Source: Coleofasciculus sp. LEGE 07092 (lineage in GTDB: Bacteria > Cyanobacteriota > Cyanobacteriia > Cyanobacteriales > Coleofasciculaceae). Taken from it: a DNA stretch of 64,000 bases. Position 1 is the first letter of the stretch, and each line of letters starts with the position of its first letter. The notes under the pieces are model-generated. The model worked only from the letters and a program-made list of their open reading frames with translations, was not told the origin of the DNA and ran no database searches. The stretch spans positions 1 through 64,000 of the forward strand of contig NZ_JADEWY010000012.1 of the NCBI RefSeq assembly GCF_015207375.1. The letters run 5' to 3'. A program made the translations under genes and the position numbers. Shown here one piece after another: positions 53,568-61,983 of this stretch.

Positions 53568-55244
53568 ATGGAACAGCAGGCAGTTTTCCGCAACCTCGCC
53601 AATTCTCTGAGATCTATCATCGGTCTACTGGATATTGAGCAAAATTCCCAACTCCGCCAAGACGCGATCGCCATCTGCGATTATCTAGAAAATCCTATCT
53701 TTCGGATTGCCGTATTTGGTCCGTTTAATTACGGTAAGTCAACCCTGCTCAATGCCTTACTAGGAAAGCGAACTCTCCCCATTGACCTAATTCCCACCAC
53801 AGGCGCAGCGATTCACCTCGGCTATGGGGAGGAACTGCACACTCGCATTACCCTAACCGATGGCAGAGACATTAGTGAAAGCGGCACTGACATCCTCAAG
53901 CAATTTGCCATTCTAGATGACCAGCGACGGATGCGGGATGATGTTGCTAGGGTTGAGGTTTTCTGTGCCCATCCTTTCCTGCAAACAGGGGTTGAACTCC
54001 TAGATTTACCGGGAACCGATGACCGAGAAGCGCAGGACGTTTTAGTGCGCGACCAACTGCTAACGGTGGATTTAATCGTTCAGGTACTTGATGCTCGCAA
54101 ACTAATGACTTTAGGGGAGCGGGAAAACCTGAGAGATTGGTTAATTGATCGGGGGATAAAAACGATTGTTTTTGTCGTTAATTTCCTAAATTTACTAGAA
54201 CCCGAAGACCAAAAGCAAGTTTACAATCGTATGCTATTTGTCGCCGAGAGTTTTCGCTCAGAGCTACCTAATAATATTAGTAATATCTATCGAGTGGATG
54301 CCCTGCCAGCCTTAAGAGCTAGACTAAAGGGAGATACGGCTGCCGCACAGACAACGGGACTGGCAACTTTTGAATCCGCACTGCAAAGTATCGCGGCGAC
54401 TAAGCATGAGAATCTAGGGATTCGGTTTCCCCGCGTGGAAGCGATCGCAAATCGCGTGAAGCAAGCAAGCGAAGCCAAAGTACAAACGCTCACCGCAGAA
54501 CTAGCTACTGCTGAACAGAAGAATAAGGCAAAGCTGGAAATTAAGCAAAAAGCCCAGAAACTGATTCAAAAAGGGTTTAGTGCCAGCATTTCAGATTTCC
54601 AGGGGTGGCTGTACCTGCCAAAACTGCTCGATCAGTACAAATCTGAACTGGCATTAGCGCTGCAAAACGGTACGTTCAGTTTTTGGGAACAGGGAGCATT
54701 TAAAGAAGCGATCGCCAAATATCAAGACGATATTATCAAATGGGTGCATCAAGGGTGTGAGTTTTTCGACTGCGCGAGCCCTGTCGATTTAAGTATTTCC
54801 TTTCCCAGTGCGCCAGAAGTCATTCTTCCGGAACCTCCACCCCAATCAAGCCGTGCAAAAGACTCCGGGGGGGTAACACCTGTGGCGATCGCTACTGGAT
54901 TGGGTTGGATGTTTGGCGGGCCGATGGGAGCCGCCGTCGCTGGGGGAGCAACCTATTTATTTAATAAAAATCCGAGCAATCTTGAACCCCAAAACTCATC
55001 CACCTCTTATTTGGAGCAAGTGACACAAGTGTATGCTGAGGCGGCGGAAAACTACCTGACTCGCTTTAGCATGGAAGCCTTTACAGCCCTCCAGCACTAC
55101 GAGCAGCTAGCTGCACAAATTATGACGATAAACTTGACTGAAAAACCCGTCAAAAGAACGGCACAGCACCATCAGTTGCAATTATTAGAGACGTTATTGG
55201 AGAATCTGAGTCAGGAATTGGAGGCGTTGAAAGAAAGTTTTTAG
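53568..55244 (+). CDS. Bacterial dynamin-like GTPase
   Basis: 558 residues. G1 GPFNYGKSTLLNALLG near residue 50, Thr of G2 in IPTTGAAIH, G3 DLPGTDD, and a G4-like VVNFLN. Long helical regions follow (about 290-400), then a Gly-rich hydrophobic segment (VAIATGLGWMFGGPMGAAVAGGATYLF) that may insert into membrane, and a helical C-terminus. Dynamin-like proteins remodel or guard membranes. The G4 motif is not canonical (N-K-x-D), as in many dynamins. Confidence 0.87.
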   Translation: MEQQAVFRNLANSLRSIIGLLDIEQNSQLRQDAIAICDYLENPIFRIAVFGPFNYGKSTLLNALLGKRTLPIDLIPTTGAAIHLGYGEELHTRITLTDGRDISESGTDILKQFAILDDQRRMRDDVARVEVFCAHPFLQTGVELLDLPGTDDREAQDVLVRDQLLTVDLIVQVLDARKLMTLGERENLRDWLIDRGIKTIVFVVNFLNLLEPEDQKQVYNRMLFVAESFRSELPNNISNIYRVDALPALRARLKGDTAAAQTTGLATFESALQSIAATKHENLGIRFPRVEAIANRVKQASEAKVQTLTAELATAEQKNKAKLEIKQKAQKLIQKGFSASISDFQGWLYLPKLLDQYKSELALALQNGTFSFWEQGAFKEAIAKYQDDIIKWVHQGCEFFDCASPVDLSISFPSAPEVILPEPPPQSSRAKDSGGVTPVAIATGLGWMFGGPMGAAVAGGATYLFNKNPSNLEPQNSSTSYLEQVTQVYAEAAENYLTRFSMEAFTALQHYEQLAAQIMTINLTEKPVKRTAQHHQLQLLETLLENLSQELEALKESF

Positions 55245-55264
55245 AGATGTTGCATATAACGTCT

Positions 55265-56626
55265 CTACTGTGCCTGTAATGTTCTGATTTGGTCAAGGGC
55301 ATCTAGCCGCTCGCTCAGTTGCCCCTGCTGATCGTACAGTTCGGCAGCTTTCTCAAAATCGTTTATTGCCCCTTGTTTATCACCCATCTCGCGACGGGCA
55401 ATGCCCCGATTGTAGTAAGCGTTGATATGGTTAGAATCAATCTTGATCGCTTGATCGAAATCAGCGCTCGCTCCCTTCATGTCCTTGAGTTGGTAGCGAA
55501 TAATACCCCGGTTATCGTAGGCATCGGCTTCTTTGGTATCAATATCGATGGCTCGGTTGTAATCGGCGATCGCGCCTTGAAAGTCCTCCAGTTCGTAGCG
55601 GACAATACCCCGATTAATATAAGCACTGGTATAATTCGATTTAATCTCAATAGCCTTATCGAAATCGGCGATCGCTCCCTGGTAGTCCTCCGACTCAGCC
55701 CGGACAATACCGCGATGGTAGAAAGCATTGGCACGATAGGGATTAATCTGGATGCTCCAATCGTAATCCGCGATCGCTTTCTGGTAGTCTCCTAATTTAC
55801 GACGGGTATTACCCCGACTGATATAGGCATTGGCATTGTTGGGTTCAACCTCAATGGCTTGATTATAAGCTGCAATTGCTCCTTGGTAATCTCCTTGGTT
55901 GTGAAGGGTGATTCCTTGCTTTAAATAATCATCCGCTTTAACTTGACTGATTTTTTTATCTTGACTGACTTTCCCTGTCAAAAAGCTCTGGATGGGAATA
56001 CCGTAATTTCGATGGTTATCAACTCGATCTTGCCGCCCGTGAATGCCAATGACTAAACCCTGTTTATCCAGCAGCGGTCCTCCATTCATCCCGTCCTTGG
56101 TGGTATTGTTGTAAATCCAGGCATAGCCCAACCTTTCCTCTGACAGTGTACTCATCACTTCACCTTCACTCACCTGAATAGGAGTTTTTTGATGTGCCTG
56201 CTTCGGCGTCGGGGTGCCAGCGACGTAAACTATTTTGCCGATACTCACCTCTTCGGAGTTGCCCAATTTAGCAACAGTGTAGTTGTTGGAACTCTCAAAC
56301 TGCACCACTGCCAAGTCCAAACCCTCATAGCGCTTAAACTTGCCCGCTTTTGCCGAATGATCTTGTCCGTCTGGGGTTATGACTCGACAATCCTTATCAT
56401 TACTAACAATATGCCTCGCTGTCAGTACAGAATAGGTTTTTCCCTGCTTCTTAAAAATTACTCCTGAACCCGAACTGCACTCATCAATAAAAACCGTGAC
56501 TTTATCCGCTATCTTATATACTGGCTGAGTGTCTTGTATCAATTTTTTGGGAGCGCAAGCCACTTGAGACAGGACTACAACAAGAGTAGCATTCCTGAGA
56601 ATTATTGAGAGCTGAGTCTGAATCAT
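55265..56626 (-). CDS. Trypsin-like protease homologue with TPR repeats; catalytic Ser replaced by Asn
   Basis: 453 residues from the ATG at 56626 (the open frame extends 22 codons more). Signal/lipoprotein-like start (LVVVLSQVACAP), S1-like domain with His in LTARHIVS and Asp in GLDLAVVQF; the motif expected as GMSGGP reads GMNGGP (codon AAT at about 56084). About six TPR units follow (ADYDWSIQINPYRANAFYHRG and similar). Probably periplasmic; likely a non-proteolytic binder if the Ser change is real. Confidence 0.85.
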   Translation of the reverse strand: MIQTQLSIILRNATLVVVLSQVACAPKKLIQDTQPVYKIADKVTVFIDECSSGSGVIFKKQGKTYSVLTARHIVSNDKDCRVITPDGQDHSAKAGKFKRYEGLDLAVVQFESSNNYTVAKLGNSEEVSIGKIVYVAGTPTPKQAHQKTPIQVSEGEVMSTLSEERLGYAWIYNNTTKDGMNGGPLLDKQGLVIGIHGRQDRVDNHRNYGIPIQSFLTGKVSQDKKISQVKADDYLKQGITLHNQGDYQGAIAAYNQAIEVEPNNANAYISRGNTRRKLGDYQKAIADYDWSIQINPYRANAFYHRGIVRAESEDYQGAIADFDKAIEIKSNYTSAYINRGIVRYELEDFQGAIADYNRAIDIDTKEADAYDNRGIIRYQLKDMKGASADFDQAIKIDSNHINAYYNRGIARREMGDKQGAINDFEKAAELYDQQGQLSERLDALDQIRTLQAQ

Positions 56627-56864
56627 TCGCGTTACACCCAAATCTGGTAAATGCCTACCCCTTCCAACTTTATCGCCCTCATCAGCGGACACCCCCGATG
56701 TTTAGAATTTTTTTTTAAACTTGAGGTGTTGTCAGTACACCTCCAATTCCTACTGCCTTTAGAGCGATTTTCTCAATCCAGCGATAAAATTTAAACCCCA
56801 AGAACTCGATCAGCGAATTGGGCAATTAAAATAAGGGCATATCAAACGAATCGAATCCTTTCTA

Positions 56865-57776
56865 ATGCCCTACTTGACTAAACCAGAAGACATTAGAACC
56901 GCGATCGCCAATTCCAGCCAATCTACTATTCTGTGGTTGGATACGGAAGTCGCCGACTACAAAACTGAAACTCCCAAATTGTCTTTAATTCAAGTCTTAG
57001 ATGACTCAACAGATATTCAAGGGGAAATAGTTTCGGTTTTAGATGTCTTCAACCAATCCGAACTCGCCAATGAGTTTATTGAAAAAATTATGCTCAATCC
57101 CGCGATTGAGAAGGTTTTTCATAATGCCAACTACGATCTCAAATTTTTGGGTAAGCGGAACGCCAAAAATGTCACCTGTACCCTGGAAATGGCAAAAAAA
57201 ATTCCCTACTATCTAGTGCCACTACCCAATTTTCAACTCAAAACCCTCGCCGAACAACTCTGTCACTTCCCCAATGTGGATAAAACTGAGCAAGGGGGAG
57301 ACTGGGGAAAACGTCCCTTGAGTGCAAGTCAACTGCATTACGCGGCGATGGATGCCGTTTATGTTGCGCAAGTGCATCATCGGATTTTACAACTCATTCA
57401 CCCCGATCCTGACATTGAAGATATCGAAGCCCTCAGCCTGCGATATCGGCAACTCGAACATCGCTGGAAGCAACTGGATACAGAAATTTCCCAACTTAAA
57501 GAACGGCTCAAAGCCGCTATGCGATCGCAAGATGTCCAAGAAGTTAATGGGTTCCGCTTGTCGAGTCAAACACGGACTACCAAAAAAGTGGCATTTAACC
57601 AACTAGCAAACGTCACTCGAGAGCTAGGAATTGAGCTAGATTTGTCGGTGCAACTGACCAAAACTTTGCAAAAAGAACTGGGAGAGACGATAGAGCAACT
57701 GCCAGTGGAAGAGGAGGTAACGACCAACTGGCGACTGTTAATCGAAGAACAGGATAATGAAGAATTACCATTTTGA
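56865..57776 (+). CDS. RNase D-like 3'-5' exonuclease
   Basis: 303 residues. DEDDy motifs: ILWLDTEVADY (Exo I), FHNANYDLKFLG (Exo II), and YAAMDAVYVAQV (Exo III with Tyr). QGGDWGKRPLSASQLHYAAMD is typical of RNase D. A helical C-terminal extension without a clear HRDC domain follows. It trims RNA 3' ends. Confidence 0.88.
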   Translation: MPYLTKPEDIRTAIANSSQSTILWLDTEVADYKTETPKLSLIQVLDDSTDIQGEIVSVLDVFNQSELANEFIEKIMLNPAIEKVFHNANYDLKFLGKRNAKNVTCTLEMAKKIPYYLVPLPNFQLKTLAEQLCHFPNVDKTEQGGDWGKRPLSASQLHYAAMDAVYVAQVHHRILQLIHPDPDIEDIEALSLRYRQLEHRWKQLDTEISQLKERLKAAMRSQDVQEVNGFRLSSQTRTTKKVAFNQLANVTRELGIELDLSVQLTKTLQKELGETIEQLPVEEEVTTNWRLLIEEQDNEELPF

Positions 57777-57869
57777 ATCTGACAAAAGGGCATGGGGAGT
57801 GGGTAATAAAATTAAATGTAACTCAAGACGCTAGGAAAGGCTATCTCCAGTTGAAAAAAGTTAAAAAGC

Positions 57870-58616
57870 TTACTTTACACTCTTTATTTCCTCCTGTCTC
57901 CTCCTTTCTTTTCCTTCAAATTTGTTATGAAAATACTCTTTTTGACCAATCCATGGAAATGGTGAATATTCTGACTGTGAAACTTCGGCTAGAAGAAAAA
58001 CAAACCCAGCAATGATACTCATTACTATATGTTCACCACCATCTTCCAGCAAGCCAAGCCAGGAGTTTAACAAAGAAGACTTAAACGCTATGTGAACCAT
58101 ATCAATGACTATCCCAAATAAAGCCAAAGAACAAAGCATTATTATCAGATACCTGGATGACTTCCTGGCTAGAGAGTCACTAAACCGATAGGCAATAGCA
58201 ATTAAAACAAAGAAAAATAAACCTACGCCAACAGACATGAGCATTTCACCAAAATCCACTGCTCGTAAGTTAAACATAGGCAATAGAGATAGTTTTTGGC
58301 TGAGAATTTTTCCTCCGGTTTCATGAATCTCAAGAGAGTCATCTAGTAATAAATACAGAAACAGGAGAGACCAACTTAGATAAAGTAAAGACCGTTTTTT
58401 GTAGGCGAGAAAAGCCAATAAAATAGCAATCCAATATTCTTTAATGTATTGAAATAGCTCTGCATAGCCTCGATCTTTTTCAATTGAAAAGTTGTAGTTT
58501 GAAATAAAACTGGTGTGCTGATAAATAATGTGGAGGATAATAAAAACTAAATCAGTGGCTAAAAGTAAAAATAAGAACCGAGTTGACCAGTGGTTTAGAT
58601 TTAGATTCAGTTTCAC
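57870..58616 (-). CDS. Hypothetical multi-span membrane protein
   Basis: 248 residues with about six spans (FLFLLLATDLVFIILHIIY, YWIAILLAFLAY, LLYLSWSLLFLYLLL, SVGVGLFFFVLIAIAY, LIIMLCSLALFGIVIDMV, HIVMSIIAGFVFLLAEV). The conserved-looking DDSLEIHETGG and EDGGEHIVMS carry His and acidic residues that could bind metal. No family recognised. Confidence 0.7.
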   Translation of the reverse strand: MKLNLNLNHWSTRFLFLLLATDLVFIILHIIYQHTSFISNYNFSIEKDRGYAELFQYIKEYWIAILLAFLAYKKRSLLYLSWSLLFLYLLLDDSLEIHETGGKILSQKLSLLPMFNLRAVDFGEMLMSVGVGLFFFVLIAIAYRFSDSLARKSSRYLIIMLCSLALFGIVIDMVHIAFKSSLLNSWLGLLEDGGEHIVMSIIAGFVFLLAEVSQSEYSPFPWIGQKEYFHNKFEGKERRRQEEIKSVK

Positions 58617-58937
58617 TGAATGAAATACCTCATACGTTAGTTAGGACTACTAGATTGCGTTCTTAGATTGAAGTAACTTTTTGCTAAAATTATGCAGAGC
58701 CTCTACAGGTAGGCAAGGCTCACCTTACCCCTATAAAGCGCTGTCTCTTGGTTTGGGGCAGGATGTTTGTCTATCTGTGTGAAAGATACTGACTAGGTTC
58801 TTAACGTTCTAATGTACTACAGATTAACGATAGCTTAACCAAAGTTTAATCTGAATCTAATATACTGGAGAGATAATTATATTAAATCTGCCTATTGGGG
58901 GATACTAAAGTATTGCTTTTTTGCTAGGAGGCATTAT
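58617..58937. other. Intergenic region
   Basis: 321 bp between two leftward genes, without a gene or recognised RNA. Confidence 0.4.
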
Positions 58938-59504
58938 CTACGCCAATCGAATTACACGACAGGGATTGCCAGCCGCCACAACATTAGCCGGAATACTTTT
59001 AACCACAACGCTACCTGCCCCGATTGTGGTATTGTCTCCAATCGTTACACCTGGACAGATAATTGCCCCCCCTCCAATCCACACATTATTGCCAATGGTG
59101 ATAGGAGCCGCGAGTTCCCTACCCGTTAAGCGCAGGTTGGGATTGGTGGGATGGTAAGCCGTGTAAATTTGCACGTAGGGATCGCATAGCAGGTTGTCTC
59201 CTAAGTGAACGGTGTTGCAGTCTAGAATCACGCAGCCATAGTTCATGTAGAGGTTGTCACCTGCGTAAATATTGCTGCCGTAGTCGCAGTAGAACGTAGG
59301 AGTGATGTTGGGATTTGTGCCGACTTGTGCAAATAAGTCTTGCAATATCTGCACTCGCTTCTCAACTTCCTCTTCAGTAGTAGCGTTGTAGAGGCGAGTC
59401 AGTCGGTAGGCTTGCTGATGTTCGGCAACTAATTCGGAGTCAGATGCTAGATAGAGTTCACCTGCCAGCATCTTTTGTTTTTCTGTTTTCGGAAGGTCTT
59501 CCAT
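58938..59504 (-). CDS. Sugar O-acetyltransferase (maltose acetyltransferase type)
   Basis: 188 residues from the ATG at 59504; 25 upstream codons are open but unconserved. KQKMLAGELYLASDSELVAEHQQAYRLTRLYN is the Mac N-terminal helix domain; left-handed beta-helix hexapeptides follow with NVWIGGGAIICPGVTIGDNTTIGAGSVV and AGNPCRVIR. It uses acetyl-CoA to acetylate a sugar. Confidence 0.93.
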   Translation of the reverse strand: MEDLPKTEKQKMLAGELYLASDSELVAEHQQAYRLTRLYNATTEEEVEKRVQILQDLFAQVGTNPNITPTFYCDYGSNIYAGDNLYMNYGCVILDCNTVHLGDNLLCDPYVQIYTAYHPTNPNLRLTGRELAAPITIGNNVWIGGGAIICPGVTIGDNTTIGAGSVVVKSIPANVVAAGNPCRVIRLA

Positions 59505-59767
59505 AGCAATTTTTATAAGAACCTCCCTTTTGAATCTAACGTCCTTAGGATACAAGCAGCAAGAGGACTTGAGCTTCACCCAACGGCTTCATCCGGAAGA
59601 ATCATTTGTGTCCTAATTTGGGTACAGCCGTTTGATTCTTGAAATTTACAAGCAGGTTGAATAACCGACGAGGAGGCTATAGAGCTTGCAGCGATATCTG
59701 TAGAAAATCTTTCCACACCCATAGGATAACCTGAACTGAGAATCAAACTATCATTTAAAAAAAGGCT

Positions 59768-61633
59768 ATGAGAGCTTATATGGGTCAAGATTATCAGCAC
59801 GTTATAGAACAGTTAGGTATTAATATTGTTCTTTTGTTTGAGAGGCTAGATGCTCTTTCCAATAGAAGGAAGCTCAGTGAACTTGATAAAAAAATTATTT
59901 GTCAATCTCTGTTGGGCTACTCTCGACAGCAAATCGCGAATCTATCCGATTTATCTGGACAAAATATTAGAGATAGACTGAGTAATTATATCTATCCTAG
60001 AATAGCTGATTTAATGCAGGTTGATCAAGAGCAGATAGCTGGTAACTGGGTAAGGATTCTCAATTTCTTAATCAATCCAGATAATAATTATAAATTGAAT
60101 CCTGCTCCTCAGTTAAATAGTGATAACTTTCAAGGAAGTTTTGGAAGGCAATTTTTTATTTATCCTCCTAATCAAGAGATTGTAAAATCTCAAATTGAAG
60201 GAGCGAAATTTTATCAACAAGGACTTTACTATCAAGCCTTGCTCTGCTTTTCCCAGGCTTGGAGAAGCGAGAAGAAATTATGTACTAAGGGTAATCCAGA
60301 AGTTTTAATTTATATCAATAACTGCTTAATCGAGGATAAAAAATCGCTTTTAGAAGAAAAGGGGATTAAAATATATACCCTAGCTGTAGTTGTCCCCTTT
60401 TATCATAATCAGGGTCAAGTTGCTGCTGAAATTTTGCAAGGAATTGCCCAGATTCAATTTCAGGTGAATCTGCAAAGCTTTAAAAGAACTTCCCTTGAGC
60501 AAGAAATAAGCTTAGACGGAATAAAACCCAATACCAATCTATCCTTTACTGGAATTTTCAATAATCCCGATTGTCAAATAGCCTTACGAATCCTCATTGT
60601 CAATGACCCTAATAATTTATACGATCCCTACAACCAAACAGCCGAAAATTTAGCGAATTTAGTCCCTCAATTAAACTTGATAGCTGTCATCGGACACTAC
60701 TCTAGCGAAATGACCAGAAATGCACTGCATTTTTATTCTAAAAATGGAATAATTTTAGTGAACTCTAGTAGTACATCCAATGAACTTTCTCATTTATCTG
60801 TGGGTGAACGTTCAGCCTTTTTTCGGCTGACGACTCACGATAAAATTAATGCTAAAGGATTGACTGATTATTTAATAGGGAAATTCCCCAAAAATCGTCA
60901 AATAAAAGTTGCTGTTATTTACAACCTAAATAGCACTTATAGTACTTCATACCGGAATACAGTTAGGGAGTATTTAGAACAGTATGAAAAACAGCTTATC
61001 TTTCTAGAAGAGTGTAGTTATATCAGCAATGATTATTATCAAGTCCAAGCTTATCTACAAAAGATTCAACACGATGGGGTTGACATCATTATCATCATTC
61101 CCGATGGCGGAATTGAACCGAATTCCCTTAATAATGCTGGATTGATTAGCCGATTGAATCTCAAAACCTGTCTAATTGCTGGTTCAGCTACTTTTTACCA
61201 GAAGAATGTTCTCCATTGGATTCACGAGCAAAGTCAGTCTAATTTTATGAATCATGATGAGTGTCAAATTGTAGCCTGTATTCCTTGGCATTGGCACAGT
61301 CACGAAAATGGCTGCAATAGTTCTAATTTTATAGCCCAGATGTTTTGTCAAATCGGTACTCAATTATGGGGAGAAGAAAATTTGACGTGGCGGAGTGCAA
61401 CAGCGTTTGACTCTGTATTAATCATTCTGAGAGTTTTAGAAAAATATCAGATCCAAGACGGTCAAGTTTTACTGAGACAGATGGATCGATATTTCAAAAA
61501 ACAGAGAGGAGAAGTGAAGGGAGTTACAGGACATATCAAATTTGATGAAGCAGGCGATCGCATCAATCCACCTACAGAAATAGTTGCGGTAAAATGGAAT
61601 GCACAGCAGCAAAAATGGAAATGGGCACTTTAA
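59768..61633 (+). CDS. HTH-like domain fused to periplasmic-binding-protein fold (no signal peptide)
   Basis: 621 residues. The N-terminal 110 (LDKKIICQSLLGYSRQQIANLSDLSGQNIRDRLSNYIYPRIADLM) look like the HTH/effector-associated modules at the start of cyanobacterial NTPase and WD40 proteins. A short TPR-like segment (AKFYQQGLYYQALLCFSQAW) follows. From about residue 205 the protein is a type I periplasmic-binding fold of the Leu/Ile/Val class (LAVVVPFYHNQGQVAAEILQG, VIGHYSSEMTRNALHFYSKNGIILVNSSSTS). There is no signal peptide, so it should be cytoplasmic. A ligand-sensing regulator is plausible. Confidence 0.75.
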   Translation: MRAYMGQDYQHVIEQLGINIVLLFERLDALSNRRKLSELDKKIICQSLLGYSRQQIANLSDLSGQNIRDRLSNYIYPRIADLMQVDQEQIAGNWVRILNFLINPDNNYKLNPAPQLNSDNFQGSFGRQFFIYPPNQEIVKSQIEGAKFYQQGLYYQALLCFSQAWRSEKKLCTKGNPEVLIYINNCLIEDKKSLLEEKGIKIYTLAVVVPFYHNQGQVAAEILQGIAQIQFQVNLQSFKRTSLEQEISLDGIKPNTNLSFTGIFNNPDCQIALRILIVNDPNNLYDPYNQTAENLANLVPQLNLIAVIGHYSSEMTRNALHFYSKNGIILVNSSSTSNELSHLSVGERSAFFRLTTHDKINAKGLTDYLIGKFPKNRQIKVAVIYNLNSTYSTSYRNTVREYLEQYEKQLIFLEECSYISNDYYQVQAYLQKIQHDGVDIIIIIPDGGIEPNSLNNAGLISRLNLKTCLIAGSATFYQKNVLHWIHEQSQSNFMNHDECQIVACIPWHWHSHENGCNSSNFIAQMFCQIGTQLWGEENLTWRSATAFDSVLIILRVLEKYQIQDGQVLLRQMDRYFKKQRGEVKGVTGHIKFDEAGDRINPPTEIVAVKWNAQQQKWKWAL

Positions 61634-61671
61634 CTAAAAAGCAACTTTCTGCCAACAAATATTCAAACTAA

Positions 61672-61845
61672 CTAGACTACCGCTTGAAAGCCTTCAGAAT
61701 TTACAAGCAAAACTTGATTTTTATGAGTTCGAGTGCCATACATTGCCATTATAACAATGAGTCCGTCAACAATCCAAATACCCTCATCAACCGGTTTAAG
61801 AGTGTTGATCGGTTCGTATAGCTCGATTTCGTCAGCACTCATCAT
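61672..61845 (-). pseudogene. N-terminal fragment of a DUF4336-type gene
   Basis: 57 codons: ELYEPINTLKPVDEGIWIVDGLIVIMAMYGTR matches the start of DUF4336 (metallo-beta-lactamase-like) proteins, then diverges into a short tail and stop. Full proteins are over 200 residues, so it looks truncated, though a small functional gene cannot be excluded. Confidence 0.5.
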
Positions 61846-61983
61846 TCTTTAGGAAAACTGAAGGTTAGATCATCAGAACGCTATTCAATATCACACCTGT
61901 CGTTAAAATAGTCTACACCTGAAGTAGAAAGACTTCAAAGCCCTCTGTTATTCTACCGTTAGACCCGCAGAGGATATAGAGTA

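Noticed and set aside
59576-59800. 74-residue leftward frame upstream of the acetyltransferase
   Set aside because: No ribosome-binding site, no family pattern, and it overlaps the start of the divergent HTH-binding-fold gene.
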